A stretch of DNA of 39,475 nucleotides from Sphingomonadales bacterium (lineage in GTDB: Bacteria > Pseudomonadota > Alphaproteobacteria > Sphingomonadales > Sphingomonadaceae). The notes beneath the pieces were generated by a model, which ran no database searches, had not been told where the DNA came from, and saw only the letters and a program-made list of their open reading frames with translations. This document shows, piece after piece, positions 9,483 to 17,595 of this stretch (position 1 is the first letter of the stretch; every line of letters begins with the position of its first letter). The position numbers were made by a program, and so were the translations under genes. The DNA lies in NCBI GenBank assembly GCA_947470185.1, contig CANIRZ010000018.1, positions 1 to 39,475 on the forward strand, given 5' to 3'.

Positions 9483-9504
9483 GCGAGCACAAAGCTCGCC
9501 GGAG
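9483..9504 (+). promoter_or_regulatory. folE: Hairpin touching the folE ribosome binding site
   Basis: GCGAGC (9483-9488) and GCTCGC (9494-9499) form a perfect 6-bp stem with a 5-base loop. Directly after it comes CGGAG (9500-9504), the likely Shine-Dalgarno of folE. A stem stacked against the binding site could modulate ribosome access. No sensor domain is recognisable, so a regulatory role is only a possibility. Confidence 0.35.
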
Positions 9505-9511
9505 CCTAAAG

Positions 9512-10147
9512 ATGAACAAGCCCGAGAAGGTGTTTCCCATCGCGCATATACATTATGAAGACGAAATTGGTGAGAACGGCAAAATCGTCGTTCCTGATGA
9601 AGTCCAGAACGCCATCCGTACGCTGATTCGCTGGTCAGGTGATGACCCAGAGCGCGAAGGCTTGCTCGATACGCCTGCACGCGTTGGCCGCGCATGGCGT
9701 GAATATTGCGGCGGCTATGCCGAAAATCCCGCAGCGCATTTGTCGCGTACCTTTCAAGAGGTTGGTGGCTATCACGAATTGGTGCTGCTGAAGGATATTC
9801 CGTTCCAGTCGCATTGTGAGCACCACATGGCGCCCATCATTGGTAAAGCATCGATTGCGTATATGCCAACGGACAAAGTCGTCGGCATTTCAAAGCTAGC
9901 ACGCGTTCTGCACGGATTTGCCCAGCGGCTTCAGGTTCAGGAACGCCTGACCGCAGAAGTCGCAAACTGCATCTGGGAAAATCTAAAGCCAGCAGGCGTA
10001 GCGGTCGTTATCGAAGCACAGCATGGCTGCATGACCGGACGCGGCGTGAAGGTACATGGCGTTGGCATGGTCACTTCAAAACTTATTGGCTGCTTCCTTG
10101 ACGACCAGTCAAGCCGCAAGGAAGTGATGAGCCTGATGGGTTACTAA
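9512..10147 (+). CDS. folE: GTP cyclohydrolase I
   Basis: A 211-residue FolE1 protein, full length. Zinc ligands are visible as Cys102 and His105 in SHCEHHMAP and Cys173 in QHGCMTGRGV. It converts GTP to 7,8-dihydroneopterin triphosphate, the first step of folate and pterin synthesis. The ATG at 9512 has CGGAG seven bases upstream. It lies 150 bases after tal and 100 bases before nadC, which does not by itself prove an operon. Confidence 0.97.
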   Translation: MNKPEKVFPIAHIHYEDEIGENGKIVVPDEVQNAIRTLIRWSGDDPEREGLLDTPARVGRAWREYCGGYAENPAAHLSRTFQEVGGYHELVLLKDIPFQSHCEHHMAPIIGKASIAYMPTDKVVGISKLARVLHGFAQRLQVQERLTAEVANCIWENLKPAGVAVVIEAQHGCMTGRGVKVHGVGMVTSKLIGCFLDDQSSRKEVMSLMGY

Positions 10148-10247
10148 TCTCGGTCAGCTCGGTATCTTTTGGTGTATGAAAGACCATCGGCAGCACCTAA
10201 GGTTGCGGGATAGCCCCTCTCTTCAATCCGCGCCGGACAATAGCACA

Positions 10248-11096
10248 ATGGTCTTTACCCTTCCCCACTTCGATCTTGAGGCCTTTGTGCGGGCTACACT
10301 CGCCGAAGATCTGGGGCCGACTGCAAAGGACGTTACGTCCGAAAGCGTCATTCCAGCCGATTTACAGTTTGCCGGTGTCATGGACAGCCGTGATGCAATA
10401 ACCGTCGCAGGCTTGTCGATTGCGGCAGCATTCTTCCGGTCGCTCGACCCTGCAATGGACATAGCAATGTTGGTCGAAGACGGCCAGCAGGTGCCAGCGG
10501 GAACGGACCTTATGCGACTAAAGGGCAATGCCCGCGCTATGTTGACGGCGGAACGGTCTGCGCTGAATACCGTACAGCACCTATCCGGCATCGCGACGAT
10601 GACGCGGCAATATGTCGACGCAATATCGGGCACTGGCTGTATTCTTTTGGACACAAGAAAAACCATTCCTGGCCTTCGCGTGCTGGAAAAATATGCAACC
10701 TGCATGGGCGGCGCAACGAACCATCGCATGGGATTGTGGGATGCCGCCATGATCAAAGACAACCATGTCGCGGTCGCAGGCGGCGTGGCCGAGGCGGTGG
10801 CGCGCGCACGAAATGCTGGCGTTGAACGCATTATCTTAGAGGTTGATAGCATCGCGCAGATCGAGCCTGGCCTTGCCGCAGGGGCAAGCCATTTGTTGCT
10901 GGACAATATGGATGCCAATACGCTGCGCGCGGCTGTTGCGCTCATTGCTGGCCGCGTGCCAACCGAGGCCTCGGGCGGTGTCACCTTGGAGACTATCCGC
11001 GCCAAGGCGGAAACTGGGGTCACCTATATCTCCGTCGGCCGCCTCACCCAAAGCGCGCCTGCCGCCGACATTGGACTGGACTTTGCGCAGGCTTAA
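10248..11096 (+). CDS. nadC: Nicotinate-nucleotide pyrophosphorylase (quinolinate phosphoribosyltransferase)
   Basis: A 282-residue protein with the NadC signatures: AERSALN at 101-107, LDTRKTIPGLR at 134-144, NHRMGL at 158-163 and MIKDNH at 168-173. These form the quinolinate and PRPP site. It makes nicotinate mononucleotide from quinolinate, the product of NadA, which is encoded about 6.5 kb away on the other strand. I chose the ATG at 10248 because family members start near FDLEAFVRATLAEDLG; an in-frame ATG at 10176 would add 24 unlikely residues. No clear ribosome binding site precedes either. Its end overlaps the next gene by 14 bases. Confidence 0.95.
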   Translation: MVFTLPHFDLEAFVRATLAEDLGPTAKDVTSESVIPADLQFAGVMDSRDAITVAGLSIAAAFFRSLDPAMDIAMLVEDGQQVPAGTDLMRLKGNARAMLTAERSALNTVQHLSGIATMTRQYVDAISGTGCILLDTRKTIPGLRVLEKYATCMGGATNHRMGLWDAAMIKDNHVAVAGGVAEAVARARNAGVERIILEVDSIAQIEPGLAAGASHLLLDNMDANTLRAAVALIAGRVPTEASGGVTLETIRAKAETGVTYISVGRLTQSAPAADIGLDFAQA

Positions 11097-11814
11097 GGCT
11101 CTCGCATTTGTAGGCGTTGTGGCGGCGGCCCAGCCTTCGCCGCTCATCGCACAAGCGTGGCAATGCCAGCCGCCAAAGTTTCTGCCTCGTCCAGCGTTAG
11201 AAATGCCCCCACCAGGTCAGGTCCGGCGCGGCGCCATAGACGGCTACGTGCTGACGCTGAGCTGGAGCCCGGAGCACTGCCGTGGGCGGGAACGCGATCC
11301 GGCCGGGCGGTTCCAATGTTCTGGCGAAATCGGTGACTTCGGCTTTGTGCTGCAGGGCCTTTGGCCAGAAGCGAAGGGGCGAAATCATCCACAATATTGC
11401 CGCACCGTTGGCGTCTTGCCTCGGCGGGTCGTCACTGAAAACATCTGCCTCAGCCCCTCCCCCCAATTGCTGCAACATCAATGGGCAAAGCATGGCAGCT
11501 GCATGGCCAGAACGCCGGAAGCTTATTTTGGCGCCGCTAGGTTGCTGTTCAATGCCATTGAATTTCCGGATATGGCGCGGCTTTCGCGCGAACCTGAGCG
11601 CGGAACCCCCTTAACTGCGCAAGTGCTGGCCGAACGAATCGCCGATCTTAATGTAGGTCTGCTGCCGGATGCCATCATTGTTAAGACGACGGACAAGGGC
11701 TGGCTTGACGAAGTGCGCATCTGCCTTGGACGCGATTTCAAACCTCGGCGCTGCAGGCCATCAAGTCAACTGGCGCCTGCCAAGGCACAAATCAAAATCT
11801 GGCGCGGTCGTTAG
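11083..11814 (+). CDS. RNase T2-family secreted protein with altered active site
   Basis: About 243 residues. A hydrophobic signal-like stretch ending SPLIAQA leads into a cysteine-containing RNase T2 domain. Recognisable blocks are YVLTLSWSPEHC (55-66), FVLQGLWPEAKG (88-99, CAS I) and HQWAKHGSC (132-140, CAS II). RNase T2 enzymes normally have His in CAS I (xHGLWP) and H-E-x-x-K-H-G in CAS II. Here the first His is Gln91 (codon CAG at 11353-11355) and the Glu is Gln133, while His132 and His137 remain. Activity may be reduced or lost. The TTG at 11083, inside the end of nadC, best fits a signal peptide, but the start is uncertain. The stop overlaps the convergent DUF4112 gene. Confidence 0.85.
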   Translation: MRRLKALAFVGVVAAAQPSPLIAQAWQCQPPKFLPRPALEMPPPGQVRRGAIDGYVLTLSWSPEHCRGRERDPAGRFQCSGEIGDFGFVLQGLWPEAKGRNHPQYCRTVGVLPRRVVTENICLSPSPQLLQHQWAKHGSCMARTPEAYFGAARLLFNAIEFPDMARLSREPERGTPLTAQVLAERIADLNVGLLPDAIIVKTTDKGWLDEVRICLGRDFKPRRCRPSSQLAPAKAQIKIWRGR

Positions 11815-12233
11815 CCTTCAATAATCCGCGTTCCGGGGTGATGCTTGTCGAGATGCTTCTTGATAATCCTCAGATTCTTGCTGTTCGAACGCCAGATAAG
11901 GTCAAACGCGTCGCCCACTAACGGGATTGCGCCAATGGCTGTATCAATGCCGACATTGGCCGTCATACGGATCAATTGCCACTTAGACATGCCCAGGTTG
12001 CGGGCCTCCCACACCATATACGCCCCCATTGCTGCGGTTATAAGATCACCCAATACAGGCACGAGGCCAATGACGCTGTCTAACCCGAACGGAATTTTCG
12101 TGCCCGGAATATAAAAGGCACGTTCCAGCAATTTTTCAAGCGCTTCAACACGCATACGCACGGCCTGCGGGTCGTTACCCATTCCAGGTATATCTTTGGC
12201 AATCTGCGCAAACTGTTCCTGCGAAATAGGCAT
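11811..12233 (-). CDS. DUF4112-family membrane protein
   Basis: A 140-residue protein. A soluble N-terminal part with a short helix leads to IPFGLDSVIGLVPVLGDL and a related second block, IGAIPLVGDAFDLIWRSN. This duplicated G-x-x-P-x-x-G-D pattern with hydrophobic segments is typical of DUF4112, whose function is unknown. The ATG at 12233 has AAGGAG eight bases upstream, whereas the longer reading frame would run deep into the neighbouring gene. It is the last gene of the PBP, protease and lipoprotein run, 19 bases after the solute-binding gene. Confidence 0.85.
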   Translation of the reverse strand: MPISQEQFAQIAKDIPGMGNDPQAVRMRVEALEKLLERAFYIPGTKIPFGLDSVIGLVPVLGDLITAAMGAYMVWEARNLGMSKWQLIRMTANVGIDTAIGAIPLVGDAFDLIWRSNSKNLRIIKKHLDKHHPGTRIIEG

Positions 12234-12252
12234 TGGCGTAGCTCCTTGGAGC

Positions 12253-13707
12253 CTATGTCGGGTCACGTCCGAGATATTGCAACAGGTGCCATCCTCGACC
12301 ATTGGCGACATGCCCCAAAAGACCAGGTCGGATGACAGACCAGCGCAATGGGTTGGCAATAGGAATGAAGGAGACGGTGCTTTGTAATTCGGCTTCCGCT
12401 TGTCCCAATAACTGCGCGCGCACTGCAATATCGGTCGTGAAACGCGCTTGGGCCAGGAGTTCGTCTGTGCGTGCGTTGCAAATGGTGGCAAATTTACAAG
12501 ACAGTTGATCCAAGTACCATGCGGGGCTCGATTGCTCAGCGGTGCGGTCAATAAGTCGCAAATCATGCGGCCTGTCGATAGTAACGCGCTCCAGTTCAAT
12601 GCCGATGGACGCAAGATCGGCGCGCAGGCGCGCGAAGAAAATCCGGCTACCATAGCCTCGGGGCAAAGCTACACGCAAACGCCGGATGTCGCCATTTGCG
12701 CGCTTCCAATTGGCGACCGTAGCCGCCGCCATCGCTCTGCGCGCGTCTATCGCTGGCTTGGCCCACTCAGGGCGCGCTATGCTGGCGCGATTGGGTAAGC
12801 TCTCAGGAACCAAAGTCACGGTTTCACGCCACGCAACAATGTCGAAAGCGGTGAGCAATTTTGGACGATCAATGGCCATGGCTACTGCTTCGCGATTTGC
12901 TTTCTCGGCCAAAAATGCACTGGACTGGACGACTTGCAAACCAAACAGTCCTGAAACTGCATCGAACTGAATTTGGTCCGCCGTAATTCTGGCTGCTTCT
13001 AGCAAAGGAAAGCTCTCAAATCGTCCGCCTTCAACTATATCGCTTTGACCAAGAACATAGCGTGCGAGCACAAGTGATGCCTCGCCGCGCCGCAATGTCA
13101 CCGTGGCGCCTCCCAAAATTGCTGCACCTTCAGCATCAACTTCATTACGGCGCAGTTGCATCGCCCGACCGAATTTTTTGGCCTGCATTGGCCCTGAGCC
13201 AACCCCTTTGTTTAAAAGTCCGAATTCCGGCAAAGCGAGCAATTCCAGCAAATAAGGCATAGGCGCCTTCAATCTGATCTCCACCACCTTGCCAGTCATG
13301 GCGACAACACGGTCAACGACACCAAGTTCCGGTCCAAAATTGCCCTTACCAAGTTCGCGGATCCGGGCATTCAAAAGCCCCGCCACCTCCTGTGCCGTCA
13401 ATTCGCGCCCGTCATTCCATCGCGTTTTATTCAACCGGAAGATATAGCTCAAGCCATCGTCAGTGACGATCCAGCGATTGGCAAGGCCCGGCGCAACGCG
13501 TCCCTTTTCGTCGAACGTAACGAGCCCTTGCGCCGTTGCTGCGCGCAAATAGGCTGAAGCGAGCGGCAAGGGCGTAGCGGACACGTTGAAGGGTCCTGGC
13601 CGGTCCTCAATGACATCAATGCGCACACGCTCATTGTCGACACCTTCGGAACATCCGGCAAGCATTACGGAACATAGCAAAAGCAAGGATGAAAGCGCGC
13701 GGATCAT
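12253..13707 (-). CDS. Orphan extracellular solute-binding lipoprotein (SBP family 5-like)
   Basis: A 484-residue protein starting with a lipoprotein signal; the lipobox is LAGC with Cys19. The region from about 60 to 130 (LANRWIVTDDGLSYIFRL, RWNDGRELTAQEV) matches the start of peptide/nickel-type solute-binding proteins (SBP_bac_5). That family delivers oligopeptides or similar ligands to ABC permeases, but no permease or ATPase genes are nearby. It sits 42 bases after a membrane protease gene and 19 bases before the DUF4112 gene, in an operon led by a penicillin-binding protein. A role in binding peptidoglycan peptides is therefore conceivable but unproven. I prefer the ATG at 13707 for the short signal; a start at 13749 is possible. 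Confidence 0.78.
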   Translation of the reverse strand: MIRALSSLLLLCSVMLAGCSEGVDNERVRIDVIEDRPGPFNVSATPLPLASAYLRAATAQGLVTFDEKGRVAPGLANRWIVTDDGLSYIFRLNKTRWNDGRELTAQEVAGLLNARIRELGKGNFGPELGVVDRVVAMTGKVVEIRLKAPMPYLLELLALPEFGLLNKGVGSGPMQAKKFGRAMQLRRNEVDAEGAAILGGATVTLRRGEASLVLARYVLGQSDIVEGGRFESFPLLEAARITADQIQFDAVSGLFGLQVVQSSAFLAEKANREAVAMAIDRPKLLTAFDIVAWRETVTLVPESLPNRASIARPEWAKPAIDARRAMAAATVANWKRANGDIRRLRVALPRGYGSRIFFARLRADLASIGIELERVTIDRPHDLRLIDRTAEQSSPAWYLDQLSCKFATICNARTDELLAQARFTTDIAVRAQLLGQAEAELQSTVSFIPIANPLRWSVIRPGLLGHVANGRGWHLLQYLGRDPT

Positions 13708-13749
13708 GCCATCACCATAAGCAGTATGTCCGCGCGCACAATCCACCAT

Positions 13750-15300
13750 TCAACGGTTAGAACATGTGAACAGCAATATCTCGTTCGGCGTCGGCGGTAA
13801 TTGCGAGGCAATGGCCTTGTTCATATTTTCAATATTGGTCCGTTGGCTTGGGTCCGCGGTACAGGTTTTGACATCGTATAATTGCCGCGCTTCACGGGCC
13901 GACTGCATCGCCTCATTGCCTGGCAAAAAGCGTTCGATGCGGTAGATTTCTGTTTCTGGAACATAGCTGACCACTGAGATTTGCGCATCGTTGTTAGGCA
14001 CGAAACTGCGGATCCAGCGGTCACCATTTTCGACATATTGGGTGCGTCCGTTCACACACCCATCGGACTGCCACGTGAATGCGACGTCAGCAGTATCCGA
14101 CATCGTGACGCGGCTGCGTTCGGGTTGCAATATGCAGATTTTCGCCACGGGTGCTAAACTGTTGACCGCCGTCTTTTGCCCCACCGCATTATCCGGCGTA
14201 TCGGCAGTCAAAACCGCACGCACCCGGTCATCAACTTCGTTGAATGATGGCCGTGCGGCAAAGATTCCGACCGCCATGACAAATATCACAGCGCCTGCAG
14301 CACATGCGGCTTTGAACCGGTCGCGCTGGCCGCGTTCCGCAAACTGCCACGCGGCGCCTCCTGCGAGCGCACTTACCACCAAAAGCAAGGCCGCGAATGC
14401 CAAATAGTTTTCCCGTTCCGCGATCACCGTGTGCTCGGCGTCACTGCGGACCTTGCCTTCGCGGCTGCGTTGCAACTCAGCTGCAACGCGCGCCTCTTTA
14501 TCTATCTTTACACGTGTCGATGCCTCAAGCTCCGCTTCGGCACGCGTCAAGTCAGCTACCGAACGACAGTCGCCACGCACAGACCGAAATTCGATGCCTC
14601 TATTGGCTAAAAAAGTCGTCAGTTCGCGGGCAGAAATGGCAAAGTAAAATTCTGCGCCACCATCGGTGGGTACCGAGCCAAAGCTGTTGATCCCAAGCAC
14701 ACGTCCGCAGGCATCAACAATAGGTCCACCACTGTTGCCCGGCGCGATAGGGGCAGTATGCAAGAGTGATTCAACGGTTTTTGACGTACGGCCCGATGAT
14801 ACGGTACCGCGCGTCTTAACAGGCTGCTGCGGACGAAGAACCTCGGCTTCGCTCTGCTCAAGCGCTATATCGACGCTTGCGGGGTAGCCGATTGCAAATA
14901 CATCTGCGCCGTCTGCTATGACGCCGGCAAATATGCTGGCGGGAACGAGCGAACCAGATTTTAACTGCAGCAGCGCCAGATCCTTGCCTGACAAGCTGGC
15001 GACGACCGAAGCGCGGTAGCTTTGCGCACCATCGGACGGCACAATGACAATTTGCGCGCTGTCATCACCCCTGGCCATTTCAACCACATGGGCATTCGTC
15101 ACGATTTTATCGCGGGCGACCGCAACACCAGAACCTATGCTGACGATGCTTTGCTGCCCATCGGCAGTGCTAAAAACAACCACGCGCACAACGCTACGCG
15201 ATGCCGCGCTGATGTCACTTGCATCGGCAAATGCTGGCACAACCAAAACCGGCGCCAGAAACAGGCAGAAAACGGCAAGATATCGCATGATGTTATCCAT
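13750..15300 (-). CDS. Trypsin-like (S1C/DegP-type) serine protease with C-terminal membrane segments
   Basis: A 516-residue protein. A signal peptide (about 1-26) precedes a trypsin-fold protease with the full triad: His71 in VTNAHVV, Asp107 in GKDLALLQL and Ser190 in APGNSGGPI. No PDZ domain is visible. A charged, probably coiled-coil stretch follows (about 250-295), then two hydrophobic helices (about 298-318 and 330-348), and a further domain of about 165 residues with four cysteines. The architecture suggests a periplasmic protease tethered to the inner membrane. It lies 18 bases after the PBP gene, so cotranscription is likely. No clear ribosome binding site; an ATG at 15288 is an alternative start. 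Confidence 0.85.
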   Translation of the reverse strand: MDNIMRYLAVFCLFLAPVLVVPAFADASDISAASRSVVRVVVFSTADGQQSIVSIGSGVAVARDKIVTNAHVVEMARGDDSAQIVIVPSDGAQSYRASVVASLSGKDLALLQLKSGSLVPASIFAGVIADGADVFAIGYPASVDIALEQSEAEVLRPQQPVKTRGTVSSGRTSKTVESLLHTAPIAPGNSGGPIVDACGRVLGINSFGSVPTDGGAEFYFAISARELTTFLANRGIEFRSVRGDCRSVADLTRAEAELEASTRVKIDKEARVAAELQRSREGKVRSDAEHTVIAERENYLAFAALLLVVSALAGGAAWQFAERGQRDRFKAACAAGAVIFVMAVGIFAARPSFNEVDDRVRAVLTADTPDNAVGQKTAVNSLAPVAKICILQPERSRVTMSDTADVAFTWQSDGCVNGRTQYVENGDRWIRSFVPNNDAQISVVSYVPETEIYRIERFLPGNEAMQSAREARQLYDVKTCTADPSQRTNIENMNKAIASQLPPTPNEILLFTCSNR

Positions 15301-15318
15301 GGCCGGAGTGCCTAAACA

Positions 15319-17424
15319 TCAACGCGGTTCCGGCGCGGGTCGTTCCGCAGATGGCGCGGCTTGAATATTTGCACCATTGCGATCAAGTTTGATTTCCAGA
15401 GGTACACCGCCCACATCGGTGTTCACAATTACCCCCTTGTCTTGATCGATCCTGACATCCGAATTGCCAATGTCGATCGGCAGTTCCTGCAAATCAGGTA
15501 AATCCAATGGTTCAATCGGGCCTTCGGGATCGGGCGCCTTGCGTGTTTCGGGTGCGGCTGCTGGCGCAGCATTGCGGATAGATTGTGCCATGAAGTCGCG
15601 CCAGATCCGCGCAGGCAGGCCACCGCCATTTACGCCACGTAAGGGTGTGTTATCATCATTACCAACCCAAACGCCAACAACTAGGTCGCCTGCAAAACCG
15701 ATGAACAGCGCATCGCGGTTGTCTTGGCTGGTGCCCGTTTTGCCATATGCTGGAATAGACAGACGCGCGGCGCGGGCCGTACCCTTGTTGACTGTTGCTC
15801 CCAACAGATCGAGCAACATGCGGTGCATGCGACCACTAAAGGCGCGTGGGCCGGAAAACAGCCACTCGATCCAGCCTTGCTCTTCGCGCTTAAACGCATG
15901 GGGTTCGACAGGCCATTGGTTGCTCGCCACACCAGCATAGGCGGATGTCAGCTCGATCAAGGTCACCCCTGAACTGCCCAGCGCAAGGCTTGGGTCCAGC
16001 GTCAATGGGCTGCGAATCCCAAGGTCTTGCGCTGCTTGCTCAATCTCTTGGCCACCTATTTTTTGGTAAAGCCGCACCGCGGCAACATTGCTCGACTGAG
16101 CAAATGCCTGCTCAAGGGTGATATCCCCACGATAGCGCTGTCCTGAATTTTTAGGGCGATACGCGCCTTCATTAATTGGCGTATCCGCAATCATGGATTG
16201 CGGAGTCATGCCAGACCGCAATGCCGCCAGATAAACAAACAATTTGAATGTAGACCCTGGCTGCCGCTTTGCCTGCGTAGCGCGGTTGAAGGCAGATTCC
16301 TTATAACTTTTACCCCCGACCATAGCGACAACTTCGCCATTGGGACGCATCGCAACAAGCGCGATTTGCGCCCCAGCGACGCCAGAGCGGGCCACCACCT
16401 TACGCGCAATATTCTGTAAACGCGCATCGAGCGTTGTGGTCATCTGCACGTCGGCATAGCCGCTTTCCGTTAGCAACCGCGCTTGCGGGATCGCCCAGTC
16501 GGCAAAATAGGTGCCTGTCGGCAAAGTCTCTCGTACACGCACGTCGAGCCGCGCCACGGGGGTGGCATCGGCCTTTGCTTGAGTGATGACCTTATTAGCA
16601 ACCATCGCCTTTAGAACAAGCCTGGCGCGCTTTGCAGCACGTTCTGGGTTCTTTGTCGGGGCCAAGCGCGATGGCGCTTGCACAAGGCCTGCCAGCATGA
16701 CCGCTTGGCTCAGCGTCAAACGCTCCGGCTGACGGTAGAAATAATGCAAGGATGCGGCGCGCAGGCCATACACATTATCGCCGAAATAGACGTTGGACAG
16801 ATAGCGCCCCAGAATTTCATCCTTTGTCAAACGCCCTTCAAGCCAGAACGCGATGAGCATTTCTCGCGCCTTCCGCGTCAAGTTTCGCTCAGGTGTTAGA
16901 AACGTAAATTTCGCAAGCTGCTGAGTAATCGTGCTGCCACCTTGCGTCATGCCGCTGCCAAACGCGTTCGACCAAGCGGCACGGGCAAGGCCGCGCGGAT
17001 CAACACCAAAGTGCGAATAAAAGCGGCGGTCTTCGATCGAAAGAAAAGCCTGAACAACATGCGGCGGCAATTCGCGGACATCGACGGGCTTATCGACGAT
17101 CGCGCCATTGCGCGCGATAGGCGTACCATCGGACGCCAGCAAAGTAATGCGTGGCGGCGCTATAGGCTGAAGCGATTTTGATAAGGGCGCGGTAACGGCA
17201 AGCCACAGCAGTAGCAGCATGAACAGAGCGATACATGCAGCGATGGTCCGGCTAATCCACCACCAGCGCGTTTTGCCCAGAAATAGAAGTTTCCCGCCGG
17301 CGGGCTGTCCATTGTTCGACGGATGCGTATTGTCGGGAAAAGGTTGCGCGAAGCTCTCGTCGAAAGCGGCAAGCCGACTATCGATATCCGTGTTTTGATT
17401 AGAAGAGGAGCGCCAAAAGAGCAT
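15319..17424 (-). CDS. Bifunctional penicillin-binding protein (PBP1-type, GT51 plus transpeptidase)
   Basis: A 701-residue class A PBP. Cytoplasmic residues 1-55 are followed by a transmembrane helix (about 57-78). The glycosyltransferase domain has catalytic Glu131 in SIEDRRFYSHFGVD and GGSTITQQLAK at 162-172. The transpeptidase domain carries STFK (nucleophile Ser391), SSN (444-446) and KTGTS (562-566). The Pro/Glu-rich tail after about 610 has no recognised domain. It polymerises and cross-links peptidoglycan in the periplasm. It leads a run of four genes separated by 18, 42 and 19 bases. The ATG at 17424 lacks a strong ribosome binding site but is the only good N-terminal start. Confidence 0.93.
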   Translation of the reverse strand: MLFWRSSSNQNTDIDSRLAAFDESFAQPFPDNTHPSNNGQPAGGKLLFLGKTRWWWISRTIAACIALFMLLLLWLAVTAPLSKSLQPIAPPRITLLASDGTPIARNGAIVDKPVDVRELPPHVVQAFLSIEDRRFYSHFGVDPRGLARAAWSNAFGSGMTQGGSTITQQLAKFTFLTPERNLTRKAREMLIAFWLEGRLTKDEILGRYLSNVYFGDNVYGLRAASLHYFYRQPERLTLSQAVMLAGLVQAPSRLAPTKNPERAAKRARLVLKAMVANKVITQAKADATPVARLDVRVRETLPTGTYFADWAIPQARLLTESGYADVQMTTTLDARLQNIARKVVARSGVAGAQIALVAMRPNGEVVAMVGGKSYKESAFNRATQAKRQPGSTFKLFVYLAALRSGMTPQSMIADTPINEGAYRPKNSGQRYRGDITLEQAFAQSSNVAAVRLYQKIGGQEIEQAAQDLGIRSPLTLDPSLALGSSGVTLIELTSAYAGVASNQWPVEPHAFKREEQGWIEWLFSGPRAFSGRMHRMLLDLLGATVNKGTARAARLSIPAYGKTGTSQDNRDALFIGFAGDLVVGVWVGNDDNTPLRGVNGGGLPARIWRDFMAQSIRNAAPAAAPETRKAPDPEGPIEPLDLPDLQELPIDIGNSDVRIDQDKGVIVNTDVGGVPLEIKLDRNGANIQAAPSAERPAPEPR

Positions 17425-17436
17425 TGGATGGCTGTA

Positions 17437-17450
17437 TTATATCGATATAA
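17437..17450. promoter_or_regulatory. 14-bp perfect palindrome upstream of the PBP gene
   Basis: TTATATCGATATAA reads identically on both strands, 13 bases upstream of the PBP start codon. It contains a TATAAT on the minus strand (17441-17436) that could be a -10 box, though no matching -35 is seen. It may be a binding site for a dimeric regulator or just AT-rich promoter sequence. Confidence 0.3.
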
Positions 17451-17595
17451 CGGTGAAGGCGAGTGTATATTTGCGGATGCGCATCAACAAAAGAGGCAGT
17501 ACGTTCAAAATATTTGCTTTGGTGAAGTTAAAGCCCGCCTGCATCCAACCAATATCGACCAAATTCAGCGCCGAGCGTGACGGGGTTAAATTTGT

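Noticed and set aside
12234-12653. N-terminal extension of the DUF4112 reading frame to 12653
   Set aside because: It lies antiphase inside the solute-binding protein gene on the same strand; the internal ATG at 12233 has an ideal ribosome binding site.
17323-17580. Plus-strand 85-codon ORF across the PBP start region
   Set aside because: Its first part is antisense to the conserved PBP N-terminus, it has no recognisable motif, and the remainder lies in the AT-rich promoter region.
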